64,000 bases of DNA from Firmicutes bacterium TM09-10 (GCA_003481005.1 QUKC01000005.1:124394-188393); one strand, 5' to 3'; shown: positions 52,103 to 59,685, counted from the first letter of the stretch. Numbers and translations: made by a program. Notes: generated from the letters alone by a model not told the origin.

Positions 52103-52133
52103 AGTATACCACACTCTGCGGCAGTACAGGCAA
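52103..52133 (-). promoter_or_regulatory. weak candidate promoter of the esterase gene
   Basis: Minus strand TTGCCT (52128-52133), 19-bp spacer, TATACT (52103-52108). Spacer is longer than ideal. Confidence 0.35.
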
Positions 52134-52174
52134 AAAACGTCCTGCCGCACAAAATTCTCCGATGCGGCGGGACG

Positions 52175-52217
52175 CAAAAAGTCCTCTGTAGAGATTTCTC
52201 CATCCAGAGGCTTTTTG
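52175..52217 (-). terminator. terminator after the decarboxylase operon
   Basis: Minus-strand stem CAAAAAGCCTCTG with CAGAGGACTTTTTG; a second GC-rich hairpin (CGTCCTGCCGCA/TGCGGCGGGACG) lies just beyond at 52138-52174. Confidence 0.7.
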
Positions 52218-52268
52218 ATTGTATCATATACTCTTTCTGCAGCTTCGCTACGCGGCGGCGCACCGCCG

Positions 52269-52652
52269 TCACGCGCCCGCAATCACCTGCTTCAACAGTT
52301 TATCGCACACCACAGACACCTCCTGCAGCTGTGCCTGTGTGATACCGTCGATATGAATCCCGCAGCTGCAGACCGCTGTACAGACGAATTTTTCTGCTGC
52401 AGCTTCTGCGAATTTTCTCGCAACATACTCGTCTTTATGTCCGATTCCATTTAAAACGGACGAGGTTACGCCCACACCGCTTCCGGTCAGACTCGGTCGT
52501 GCCGTGGACATCACGACACTGCCGACATGCGGCGTATCCCCGCCCCAGACGCAAATCGTGCAGTCCTTGCCCATCTGCACAAGCTGCGCAAAAACCGGCA
52601 GTCCGTTCTGCATTTTTTCTATAAAAACAGCGTTTACAGGCATCCGTTCCAT
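52269..52652 (-). CDS. lpdD: gallate decarboxylase subunit D / prenyl-flavin chaperone (LpdD)
   Basis: 127 residues, the usual LpdD size. CVWGGDTPHVGSVVMSTARP, SSVLNGIGHKDEYVARKFAEA and CGIHIDGITQAQL match LpdD-type proteins that support loading of prenylated flavin into the large UbiD-type subunit. The start overlaps the lpdB stop by 19 bp. Last gene of the operon, followed by a terminator. Confidence 0.82.
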   Translation of the reverse strand: MERMPVNAVFIEKMQNGLPVFAQLVQMGKDCTICVWGGDTPHVGSVVMSTARPSLTGSGVGVTSSVLNGIGHKDEYVARKFAEAAAEKFVCTAVCSCGIHIDGITQAQLQEVSVVCDKLLKQVIAGA

Positions 52653-53203
52653 CGTCTGAAATCCTCTCCTTCGACATCGAAGCGGTCAAGAATTTTGCCC
52701 ACAATATGTCTCGTGCAGTCTGCAACCGCCTGTGGATGATTGTAATATGTGAGCATCGGCGGCAGAATTTCCACGCCCATCTGGCTCAGCTCATACAGGT
52801 TGCGCAGATGAATCGTATTGAACGGGCATTCCCTCGCAACTAAAATCAGCTTTCTACGCTCCTTTAAGGTCACGTCCGCCGCGCGCAGCAGAAGGTTGTC
52901 CGTATAGCCGGAGTGAATCCCTGCAACCGTTTTCATACTGCAGGGTACGACTACCATACCGACAGTTTTATAAGTTCCGCTCGCAATCGCCGCACCGATA
53001 TCCTTATTGTCATAAACAACGTCTGCCAGCGCGCAGATTTCTCCCATCGACAGTTCCGATTCCTGCGCTGCGGTAATCTCTGCACCTCTCGTGTATACAA
53101 GATGCGTTTCGATCTCTTCGATTTTTTGAAGCTGGGAAAGCAGCTCTGTCGCCAGTGGAATTCCGCTGCCGCCGCTGATTCCCACAACCAGCCTTTTCTT
53201 CAT
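52634..53203 (-). CDS. lpdB: UbiX-type flavin prenyltransferase (LpdB)
   Basis: 189 residues from the ATG at 53203, which overlaps the stop of the DUF554 gene as TGATG; a TTG lies one codon earlier. VGISGGSGIPLATELL (flavin phosphate loop), VVVPCSMKTVAGIHSGYTDNLLLRAADVTLKERR and LVARECPFNTIHLRN are the UbiX/LpdB signature. It joins dimethylallyl phosphate to FMN to make the cofactor for LpdC. Confidence 0.92.
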   Translation of the reverse strand: MKKRLVVGISGGSGIPLATELLSQLQKIEEIETHLVYTRGAEITAAQESELSMGEICALADVVYDNKDIGAAIASGTYKTVGMVVVPCSMKTVAGIHSGYTDNLLLRAADVTLKERRKLILVARECPFNTIHLRNLYELSQMGVEILPPMLTYYNHPQAVADCTRHIVGKILDRFDVEGEDFRRWNGCL

Positions 53204-53964
53204 CAATGCACCATTCCTGCAAGCATGTTGACAGCCGGAGTTACACAGTCATTCCAGAAAATTGCGATCGGGAAAATCAAAACCATAGCCGGAATCATAT
53301 CCGCCACCGGAAACTGCTTGATCTTGCACATTCTAAAGCCGGTCGCCAGCATGATAAAGCCGCCGCACGCCTTGAAGTCGTTGATGATGTAGGTATTGGT
53401 TCCAAGATCCAGTCCGTTGTAAATCGGGCCGCCAAGTAAAAACAGGACAAAGAAAATGATAAACTGTGGAATCGCTACTGCTGCAGTTACCATGCCCAGC
53501 GTGCAGGCAAATACAACTGCGGTGAACAGATCCAGAATCGCCTTTGCAATCAGGACACTGTGGTCTGCGGACATACCTGCGATAATGGAGCCGTAAATTC
53601 CGGTTCCGCTCGCGCAGAACAGCGTAATGCAGGTTACTAAAGTAGCCTCAAACTCTGCTTCCGGCACATCGGAAGAGGTTTTTACAAAACGGCTAATGCC
53701 TTTCTGCAGCGCAAGTCCGCCCTTGTTGATCAGCTTGCCAAAATGAACCGCAAGTCCCAGTCCTGTACCAAGAATAATCGCAAAAACAACTGCAGGCATG
53801 TGCTGCATCAATACGATCGTGCTGACGCCCATGCACATGGAGCAGCAGCCCAGAATCAGATTCATGTTGTCAATAAAGTCTTTTTTCAGTTTTTTTCCTA
53901 CAACAGCGCCTACGATACCGCCAATTACAACAGCGAGCGCGTCGACAATTACACCAACCGGCAT
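53203..53964 (-). CDS. DUF554 (YqgA-type) membrane protein
   Basis: 253 residues, about seven hydrophobic segments. MPVGVIVDALAVVIGGIVGAVVGKKL and CSMCMGVSTIVLMQHMPAVV match DUF554. Membrane-embedded, role unknown. Placement between lpdC and lpdB in the same operon with overlapping stop/start suggests a link with phenolic acid or product transport, which is inference. Confidence 0.85.
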   Translation of the reverse strand: MPVGVIVDALAVVIGGIVGAVVGKKLKKDFIDNMNLILGCCSMCMGVSTIVLMQHMPAVVFAIILGTGLGLAVHFGKLINKGGLALQKGISRFVKTSSDVPEAEFEATLVTCITLFCASGTGIYGSIIAGMSADHSVLIAKAILDLFTAVVFACTLGMVTAAVAIPQFIIFFVLFLLGGPIYNGLDLGTNTYIINDFKACGGFIMLATGFRMCKIKQFPVADMIPAMVLIFPIAIFWNDCVTPAVNMLAGMVH

Positions 53965-53988
53965 GTCAGTTTCCTCCTCTTTATCTTT

Positions 53989-55467
53989 TTAGAACGCGAG
54001 CTCTTTTGCCCATTTATCTTTGTCGATTTCCATGAAACGGCTTCTGACAAAGTTCTCTTTCTGATCGAACGGAACCGTGCAATCGAAAATCGCCTTGCAG
54101 GCAATTCCGTGAACGCGGATAGAAGGATCAAGGGCATGGTCGTTGGATGGGTCAAGCACATGGCAGTGGCAGCCCGGAATCGAGATCATATCCACATCTG
54201 CCTGGAATCTTGTCGTCATTGCCCACATTACATCGCTCATATCGAAGATATCCACATCCTCGTCTACCAGGAATACATGCTTTAACTCGGAAAATGCGGA
54301 GAACGCGAGCAGCGCTGCGTTGCGCTGACGACCCTCATCGTTTTTGGAGCTCTTCTTAAACTGCATGATTGCAACAAATTTACCGCCGCCGCAGGGTGCT
54401 GCATGCACGTTTAACAGACGCCCCGGAATCGCGCGGTCTACCATGGAAATAATGGAAGCCTCGGTCGGAATACCAGCCATGGAAACGTGCTCATGGGAAG
54501 GTCCGATACAGGACTGCATGATTGGATTCTTTCTGTGTGTTACCGCAGTAACCTTGATGACAGGAAGCGCAGGCTTTGCATCACCGGTGTAGCCGGGAAA
54601 CTCCGGCATCGCCTTACCGGTATTGGAATTAATATCCTCTCTGACGGTCTTGTCGTGGCAAAGATAACCTTCCAGGACATACTCTGCATTTGCGATACAT
54701 TTTTCCGAAATAGTCAGACAGTTTGCCAGCTCTACTGCTTCGCCTCTCAGTGCCCCTGCGATCTGCAGCTCGTTATAGCCAAGGGGTGTAGTCGGTGCTT
54801 CAAAACCCGCACACATGTAAACAGCCGGGTCAAGACCGATGGAAATAGAAATCGGCATATCTTTCCCCTGTGCACAATATTTGTCAAAGAATGCGCCCAG
54901 ATGACGGGAACCGGGAGTGATCCACATGCCCAGCTCATCCCTGGATTCAATGCAGAGACGGTGAATGGTCACATCGCTCGTTCCGTTTTCCGGATCAGTT
55001 CCCATGCACAGTCCCATCGTAATATACGGGCCTGCATCTTCGGGTGTATTGGTCGGTGCCGGAACAAGCGTCCGCAGGTCAAAATCAGGATCGGTTGCAT
55101 AATGAACAACCTCCTGACAGTCGATATGTTTGCCTTCCGGAATCATCACCGGAGGAATTGTCTCTTTGAGCTTTTCGCCCATATACTTTCCCAGAAATTC
55201 CGGATCGGTTCCGAGCAGCATTCCGACTCTTTTACGGCTGGCAAGCATACCGATCGTTACTCTTGCATCCGGAAAGCCCTTTACATTATTAAACAGCATC
55301 GCCGGACCCTCTTTGGTCGGGCGGGCAACGGTTCCGCCTGCACCCACATGACGGTATACACCGGAAACCTCGGCATTTGGATCAACCTCTGTATCCGATG
55401 TCAGCAACTGTCCCGGAACTGTTTCCAGGAACTCTAATGCTGAACGAAGATCATGAATTTTTGTCAT
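53989..55467 (-). CDS. lpdC: UbiD-type gallate/hydroxybenzoate decarboxylase large subunit (LpdC)
   Basis: 492 residues, the LpdC/VdcC length. LRSALEFLETVPGQLL, VYRHVGAGGTVARPTKEGPAMLF, VVHYATDPDFDLRTLVPAP and the E-x-x-E-type region VELANCLTISEKCIANAEYVLEGYL, with SMVDRAIPGRLLNVHAAPCGGGK near residue 340. Uses prenylated FMN for reversible decarboxylation of a ring carboxyl. With LpdB and LpdD it forms a gallate or protocatechuate decarboxylase. First gene of the operon; the promoter at 55554-55582 is divergent from the LysR gene. Confidence 0.9.
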   Translation of the reverse strand: MTKIHDLRSALEFLETVPGQLLTSDTEVDPNAEVSGVYRHVGAGGTVARPTKEGPAMLFNNVKGFPDARVTIGMLASRKRVGMLLGTDPEFLGKYMGEKLKETIPPVMIPEGKHIDCQEVVHYATDPDFDLRTLVPAPTNTPEDAGPYITMGLCMGTDPENGTSDVTIHRLCIESRDELGMWITPGSRHLGAFFDKYCAQGKDMPISISIGLDPAVYMCAGFEAPTTPLGYNELQIAGALRGEAVELANCLTISEKCIANAEYVLEGYLCHDKTVREDINSNTGKAMPEFPGYTGDAKPALPVIKVTAVTHRKNPIMQSCIGPSHEHVSMAGIPTEASIISMVDRAIPGRLLNVHAAPCGGGKFVAIMQFKKSSKNDEGRQRNAALLAFSAFSELKHVFLVDEDVDIFDMSDVMWAMTTRFQADVDMISIPGCHCHVLDPSNDHALDPSIRVHGIACKAIFDCTVPFDQKENFVRSRFMEIDKDKWAKELAF

Positions 55468-55518
55468 TTTTTTGAACTCCTTTCATCCTCTGTGATAAAC
55501 TTACGGTTCCCCGCGCCA

Positions 55519-55563
55519 TTCACAGAACCCGCGTGAACCTTGAAACTGTGACCAGATTATCAC
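55519..55563. promoter_or_regulatory. inverted repeats, candidate LysR operators
   Basis: TTCAC-N9-GTGAA at 55519-55537 and GTGA-N8-TCAC at 55548-55563, downstream of and overlapping the lpdC -10. Site of action of the divergent LysR protein is inferred. Confidence 0.45.
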
Positions 55564-55582
55564 GCACGATATTGACAAACAA
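55554..55582 (-). promoter_or_regulatory. candidate lpdC promoter
   Basis: Minus strand TTGTTT (55577-55582), 17-bp spacer, TAATCT (55554-55559). Its -35 shares bases with the LysR-gene -35. Confidence 0.5.
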
Positions 55583-55600
55583 TTCGATTCCTCCTAAAAT
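55572..55600 (+). promoter_or_regulatory. promoter of the LysR gene
   Basis: TTGACA (55572-55577), 17-bp spacer, TAAAAT (55595-55600), near-consensus. Overlaps the divergent lpdC promoter. Confidence 0.7.
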
Positions 55601-55683
55601 TAAGTCAGTTTTGGAATCAATGGATGGAAGAATGATCGCACGCGGTTCTTTCGGTGCAAAGTACCTGCGAAAGAGAGATAAGA

Positions 55684-56598
55684 ATGGATACTGCGAGTTT
55701 AAAGGAATTTTTAGCGCTTGTAGAAACGCAGAATTTCTGGGAAGCCTCTGAGCTTCTTTTTATGAACGAATCTACGCTGAGCAAGCATATTAAAAAGCTG
55801 GAAAAGGAGCTGCAGGTTTCCCTGTTTGACCGCAACACGCGTAAGGTTTCCCTTACACCGTTCGGAAAATGCCTGATTCCCTACGCCCGTTCTATCGTCG
55901 AAACGGAAAAGAATTTCCTCGAAGATCTGGAAAAGAAAATTCAGGCGCAGTCCAGCCAGCTCGTCCTCGGTGTCATCCCCTCTATGGTGCAGTACCGAAT
56001 CACGGATATTTTAGTCGATTTCCGAAAAAAACACCCAAACCAGACCGCCATCCAGGTTCTCGAGGGCGACACCACTTATCTGACAGAAGCCCTGATCCAC
56101 GGAGCCTGTTCCATGGCGTTTCTGCGCGACAGCGATCTGCATCCGCTTGATGACACGGTTTTTGAAAAGGTTCCTTATACGAAGGATCAGCTCGGCATCC
56201 TGCTTCCGTCCGACCATCCGAAGGCAGCTTTAGAAAGCATCTCCCTAAAAGAGTTATCCGGCGAAGATTTTGTGATCTTAAATCAGGGCACGTTGCTGCA
56301 TCGGCTCTTTCTCTCTCTCTGCGCTTCCTGTGGTTTCCAGCCGAACATCGTCCTGGAATGCAAACGCATGGACTCTATTTTTGACCTCGTCTCACAGCAT
56401 ATGGGGATTTCCCTGCTGACAGACCGGCATTTCGGAGCCTCCGTTCGGGCAAGCGCCGCCGGGCAGCATTTAAAACTCATCCCGCTGGCCCCTGCCCTAT
56501 ACAGTCAGACATATCTGTGTTATTTGAAAAATACGACACTCAATGCGACTGCGACCGCAATGCTGGAATATATGAAGGAGTATATAAAATCCGATTAA
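55684..56598 (+). CDS. LysR-type transcriptional regulator
   Basis: 304 residues from the ATG at 55684 (weak RBS GAGAG). Winged HTH in residues 1-60: SLKEFLALVETQNFWEASELLF and STLSKHIKKLEKELQVSLFDR. Substrate-binding domain follows, for example LVLGVIPSMVQYRITDIL near residues 90-110. Divergent from lpdC with overlapping promoters, so it likely controls the decarboxylase operon in response to a phenolic acid and its own gene; effector not seen in sequence. Confidence 0.88.
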   Translation: MDTASLKEFLALVETQNFWEASELLFMNESTLSKHIKKLEKELQVSLFDRNTRKVSLTPFGKCLIPYARSIVETEKNFLEDLEKKIQAQSSQLVLGVIPSMVQYRITDILVDFRKKHPNQTAIQVLEGDTTYLTEALIHGACSMAFLRDSDLHPLDDTVFEKVPYTKDQLGILLPSDHPKAALESISLKELSGEDFVILNQGTLLHRLFLSLCASCGFQPNIVLECKRMDSIFDLVSQHMGISLLTDRHFGASVRASAAGQHLKLIPLAPALYSQTYLCYLKNTTLNATATAMLEYMKEYIKSD

Positions 56599-56746
56599 CG
56601 GACGATGTCTTTTCTTTTATCAGTCTCCGCCAAGCTCGTCCTGTGCCTCAAACAAAAAAGAATCCGGCGAGGCAGGATTCTCCGCCTGCGGCGGGTCGCG
56701 TAAGCGACATTCTACCATTCCGCCGCAGTGCGATCCTCGTAGAGCG

Positions 56747-56785
56747 TTTTCATTTCATAGGACGCATTTTCCTATGAAATGAAAA
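56747..56785. repeat. palindromic repeat B, copy 2
   Basis: TTTTCATTTCATAGGA-CGCATTT-TCCTATGAAATGAAAA, perfect 16-bp arms. Core is identical to the copy at 42030-42056. Here it directly precedes the 105-bp element. Confidence 0.85.
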
Positions 56786-56885
56786 AGAACCAGTAAGTAA
56801 TTTCCTTATCTGGTTCCATCATAGCATCTGAGGTGTCCCATAAACACACCTCGCAGCACAAATTTATGCTCGATCGTAAATTTTT
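56781..56885 (-). ncRNA. 105-bp structured terminator element, copy 1
   Basis: On the minus strand: hairpin AGCA/TGCT, then GAGGTGT/ACACCTC stem, then GAACCAG.TAAG/CTTA.CTGGTTC stem followed by TTTTT. Copy 2 at 59509 is about 95% identical. Both lie downstream of minus-strand genes (here NUDIX), so it acts at least as a terminator or 3' UTR; extra hairpins suggest an RNA structure with its own role. Confidence 0.6.
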
Positions 56886-56927
56886 AAAGCGCTGTCCCTG
56901 ACCCGCGGCTGCAATTTCTCCAATAAA

Positions 56928-57395
56928 TCAATGCACATTCCCCACATACCGGTCTGCTTCCCGGCGTACATAGCATTCTTTTATCGTTTCTGACTCCATC
57001 ATCTCCAGAACGTATTCCATCCCTGATGCAAGTTTTTTTGTCTTCAATTCTTCCAGCGAAATCCAGTATACCCGTCCTTCTTCGGAGCTTTCCAGTTCGC
57101 CGCAAAAAGTGTACGCCCGGTAGAGCGTTATCACATGATGTACGCCGTCTTTATGCCAGTGGTACAGCCCGCGAAATTCCGGATTTTCGATCGTAAGTCC
57201 CGTTTCTTCCCAAACCTCCCGGATCATAGACTGAAAAAATAATTCTCCTGGTTCCACATGACCGCCTGGAAAGGTCGTTCCGGTGTAGCTGTCGTTTACT
57301 TTATCCAGCGCCAGCACATTTCCTCTGCCGTCCTGAATCATGCACATGTTCATGAAACGGACTTTTTCGAGCCGTTTTCCTGATGTTTCGCTCAA
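56928..57395 (-). CDS. NUDIX hydrolase (MutT-like)
   Basis: 155 residues from a TTG start at 57395 (AGAGGG 8 nt before). Nudix box GGHVEPGELFFQSMIREVWEE (G-x5-E-x7-REVxEE) at residues about 44-64, followed by TGL. Likely cleaves an oxidised or surplus nucleoside diphosphate derivative such as 8-oxo-dGTP; a broad NDP-x substrate cannot be ruled out. The 72-residue small protein is upstream with 23 bp between. Confidence 0.88.
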   Translation of the reverse strand: MSETSGKRLEKVRFMNMCMIQDGRGNVLALDKVNDSYTGTTFPGGHVEPGELFFQSMIREVWEETGLTIENPEFRGLYHWHKDGVHHVITLYRAYTFCGELESSEEGRVYWISLEELKTKKLASGMEYVLEMMESETIKECYVRREADRYVGNVH

Positions 57396-57418
57396 TGGTT
57401 GTTCCCTCTTTTCGTAAA

Positions 57419-57637
57419 TCAGTATTCTTTGGTGATTTCTTCTGTTATCCCGTACATGACCCTGAAAGCGTCAAGATCGGCTGCGCTGCAGATCAGCATC
57501 ACTTCTTCGAATTTCCCGGTATGGAGATCCTTGAAGCCGGCAACCTGTTCCCCATTACAGATACTGGCTTTAATCACAGGTTTTTGTGTGTATTTATCAT
57601 AGGATTTTGCAGATGATTTTTTCTTAAATAGTGACAT
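57419..57637 (-). CDS. small conserved protein of unknown function
   Basis: 72 residues: MSLFKKKSSAKSYDKYTQKP, VIKASICNGEQVAGF and EEVMLICSAADLDAF. Charged, soluble, no membrane segment. I recall similar short proteins in Lachnospiraceae but cannot name the function. Probably co-transcribed with the NUDIX gene. Confidence 0.7.
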   Translation of the reverse strand: MSLFKKKSSAKSYDKYTQKPVIKASICNGEQVAGFKDLHTGKFEEVMLICSAADLDAFRVMYGITEEITKEY

Positions 57638-57681
57638 AGCTGTTTCCTGCCTTTCGTCATCATTGTACTATAAACTCCACA

Positions 57682-57731
57682 AAAAAGGTGATGCAAAATC
57701 CCCTGTTTTCAAGATTCTGCATCACCTTTTT
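57682..57731. terminator. terminator between the DUF438 gene and small protein gene
   Basis: Arms AAAAAGGTGATGCA (57682-57695) and TGCATCACCTTTTT (57718-57731), perfect 14-bp stem, bidirectional. Ends the DUF438 transcript (minus). Confidence 0.85.
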
Positions 57732-57740
57732 CAATTCATG

Positions 57741-57775
57741 ACAATAGAATGATCGCAGAGCGCGCATTCTATTGT
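57741..57775. repeat. 35-bp palindromic repeat, copy 5 of 6
   Basis: ACAATAGAATG and CATTCTATTGT arms; TTCATG to the left. On the minus strand its CAATAG closes a short open frame (57769-57918). Confidence 0.85.
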
Positions 57776-57918
57776 TTGCTGCCAAAAGTTTCAGAAAAAC
57801 CGGCCCATTTTCTTTTAAAAAATCGCACCTGCCTGCTTTCCAGCGTCAGAAGCAGCGCCATCTTAAACTGCTTTACCGCCTTTACGCTGTGAAGTTCGCC
57901 GGACTTATACGCTGAAAA
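57769..57918 (-). pseudogene. possible gene remnant (about 49 codons)
   Basis: Minus-strand frame open from after a TGA at 57919 to TAG at 57769, reading VKAVKQFKMALLLTLESRQV and RFFKRKWAGFSETFGSKQ. It has no clear start or RBS and no recognised relative. It could be the tail of a lost gene ending in the repeat, or chance. Confidence 0.25.
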
Positions 57919-57948
57919 TCAGCAACGCTGGCCGCTCCCCGTCTGGGC

Positions 57949-59319
57949 CTATTTGCCAAAATGCTCCTTTGCAAACTCCATATCCTGTACAAATTCCGCC
58001 GTACCGAGGTACTTTCCGTTCTTATCCCGGACAGCCATATAAGTTACCAGCATCGTGCGTCCGCCTTTCTCCATCCAGACAGGGACACGATTCCTTTTGT
58101 TGTTGCGAAAATCCTCGATAATTGCGCGTACCATAGGTTCGATTTTGGGCGGATGACAGGAAAATACTTCCCGATCAATCGCCATTGCAGGGCGTTTGAA
58201 CACCTTCGGACCTTCATTGAAGAAACGATTGATATTTTCCGTATCGATAAAGCTGATTTCCAGCGGAACCGTATTTAAAAGCGCGGTAAGCTGTTCCAGC
58301 GTCATGTGCCCGCCCGGCATCACAATTTCACCGGCGGCGTTTTTCTGCCCTGCAGAGCCCTGCTGTCCATCTGCGCTGCGCCGCCAGCCAAACTCACTTC
58401 GTCCAACATTCTCCGCTCTGTCCCACACCTCCGGCTCTGCCCCAAAGCAAACCGCATAATCCTTCGCGTCCTGATAGATACCTTTCCACTCGTCTTCTGT
58501 AAAATTTACGGCACAGATCGGAAACAAAATATTCTGCTCTTTGTAAATCATTTCCTCCGCGCGTTTTAATACGCCGTCCAAGCGCGTATTCCAGTCCGCA
58601 CTTCGTGGACTTTCCTTCATCAGTATACCCAGATCGTCCCGGATTTCATCATCCACTGTCCACATCACATCAGACGGACCGGAAATACCGTATTTTACCT
58701 TTAACTGCGGATATAACAGATCGCCCTTTTTCGCATAATGAACCGATAAGTCCCGGATTTTTAACAAAAGTTCTTCCGACCGGGATTCTTTAAACTGCTT
58801 TAAAAGCTCTGCCAGCGCTTCGTTTTCTTTCGTAAACGTGTAAAGAGGATGTCCGACAATTGCAATCAGCTCCGCCGCTTTTGTATGCTTGTCCGAATAT
58901 TCCTTTTTTTCAAATTTTTCGCGTTTTGCCAGCTCTTCCTGCAGATTTTCCCTTTTCAAAGACGCATCAGCTCCGTCTTCTGCATTTGCGATTCTCTTCC
59001 TGGATGCCTCGACCTCTTTCTCCGCATTGGCGATCCGTTCTTCTTTCGTTGCACCGTGAAACAGCGCTGAATGCACGTCACAGAGTTTCTGAACCTCTGT
59101 AAGCGGCGTTCCTTCTTTTAAAAGCTTCTGTTCCGCCTGCATGATTTCAGACGCCTCAACATCGCTGAACTGCTTTACAAAATCTGCCCGGACACTTTCC
59201 AGCGCCTCGCCTGCACCCAGACGCCTTAAATATTCTTTTAACTGCTCCGTGCGGCCATTGAAAGTTTCCGCCGCATGGAACGTTTTCTTCTCCATCTCTG
59301 TTCTGTCTTTCTGATTCAT
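57949..59319 (-). CDS. DUF438 / hemerythrin-like / PAS protein
   Basis: 456 residues. N-terminal DUF438 (about 20-85: LKEYLRRLGAGEALESV, DVEASEIMQAEQKLL), HHE-type helical region (LFHGATKEER, IVGHPLYTFTKENEAL, LSVHYAKKGDLLYPQL; His residues suitable for a di-iron centre), and C-terminal PAS-like domain (EISFIDTENINRFFNEGPKVFKR). A mid-protein linker near residues 300-325 is Gly/Ala/Gln-rich. Probably senses oxygen, NO or redox state; no output domain is fused. RBS lies in a 22-bp tandem duplication (59317-59360). Confidence 0.87.
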   Translation of the reverse strand: MNQKDRTEMEKKTFHAAETFNGRTEQLKEYLRRLGAGEALESVRADFVKQFSDVEASEIMQAEQKLLKEGTPLTEVQKLCDVHSALFHGATKEERIANAEKEVEASRKRIANAEDGADASLKRENLQEELAKREKFEKKEYSDKHTKAAELIAIVGHPLYTFTKENEALAELLKQFKESRSEELLLKIRDLSVHYAKKGDLLYPQLKVKYGISGPSDVMWTVDDEIRDDLGILMKESPRSADWNTRLDGVLKRAEEMIYKEQNILFPICAVNFTEDEWKGIYQDAKDYAVCFGAEPEVWDRAENVGRSEFGWRRSADGQQGSAGQKNAAGEIVMPGGHMTLEQLTALLNTVPLEISFIDTENINRFFNEGPKVFKRPAMAIDREVFSCHPPKIEPMVRAIIEDFRNNKRNRVPVWMEKGGRTMLVTYMAVRDKNGKYLGTAEFVQDMEFAKEHFGK

Positions 59320-59360
59320 TCAAAATACCTTCCTGTTCCATTCAAAATACCTTCCTGTTC
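59317..59360. repeat. 22-bp tandem duplication over the start of the DUF438 gene
   Basis: Two identical units CATTCAAAATACCTTCCTGTTC at 59317-59338 and 59339-59360 would be read on the minus strand as RBS + ATG twice; described by position as units exceed 20 bases in text: key bases are AGGAAGG and ATG in each. The first ATG (59341) is out of frame with the second (59319). Confidence 0.85.
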
Positions 59361-59422
59361 AGATATAGTATATCGCATTTTTTCTTACCTATTCCATCCA
59401 CTTTATTACATTTTTTCTGACC

Positions 59423-59441
59423 TGAAATATGTCATATTTCA
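59423..59441. promoter_or_regulatory. palindromic candidate operator upstream of the DUF438 gene
   Basis: TGAAATATG-T-CATATTTCA, perfect 9-bp arms around one base, about 60 bp upstream of a TATACT-like -10 for the gene. Spacing resembles Fur-family sites, but the regulator is unknown. Confidence 0.4.
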
Positions 59442-59465
59442 CATTTTTTCCATCCGGTGCCTCAA

Positions 59466-59500
59466 ACAATAGAATGCTCGCAGAGTGTGTATTCTATTGT
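59466..59500. repeat. 35-bp palindromic repeat, copy 6 of 6
   Basis: ACAATAGAATGC, loop TCGCAGAGTGT, GTATTCTATTGT (one mismatch). CATGAATT flank on the right. Nine bases further comes the 105-bp element copy 2. Confidence 0.88.
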
Positions 59501-59508
59501 CATGAATT

Positions 59509-59613
59509 GAAAAAGAACCAGTAAGAATTTTTCTTATCTGGTTCCATCATAGCATCTGAGGTGTCCCATAAACACACCTCGCAGCACATATTTATGCTCG
59601 ATCGTAATTTTTC
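59509..59613 (-). ncRNA. 105-bp structured terminator element, copy 2
   Basis: About 95% identical to the element at 56781-56885, with the same three hairpins and T-run on the minus strand. It is about 70 bp past the argH stop, so it ends that transcript. Confidence 0.6.
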
Positions 59614-59685
59614 AAAATTCAATTCCTGATTCGTCGCTTTTTCATGAATTTCCATGATCGCCGCCGATAGCGTGCGCTTGCTTCC

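Larger units (their letters stand above)
56599..56927. other. gene-free stretch carrying repeats
   Basis: Between the LysR stop and the NUDIX stop. It holds a GC-rich inverted segment around 56665-56740 (CTGCGGCGG ... CCGCCGCAG), palindrome B copy 2 and the 105-bp element copy 1. No supported coding frame. Confidence 0.7.

Noticed and set aside
54487..55437. 316-codon plus-strand open frame opposite lpdC
   Set aside because: LpdC has complete UbiD motifs on the minus strand; the opposite frame has no known features.
56765..56850. Short peptide frame in the 105-bp element (MMEPDK-type)
   Set aside because: The two copies differ mostly at non-synonymous positions in the loop, and the reading frame overlaps the terminator stem, so RNA structure explains the conservation better.
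59156..59341. 61-codon minus frame starting at the first ATG of the tandem duplication
   Set aside because: It reads an alternative frame of the DUF438 gene start; no conserved features. Kept only as an effect of the duplication.
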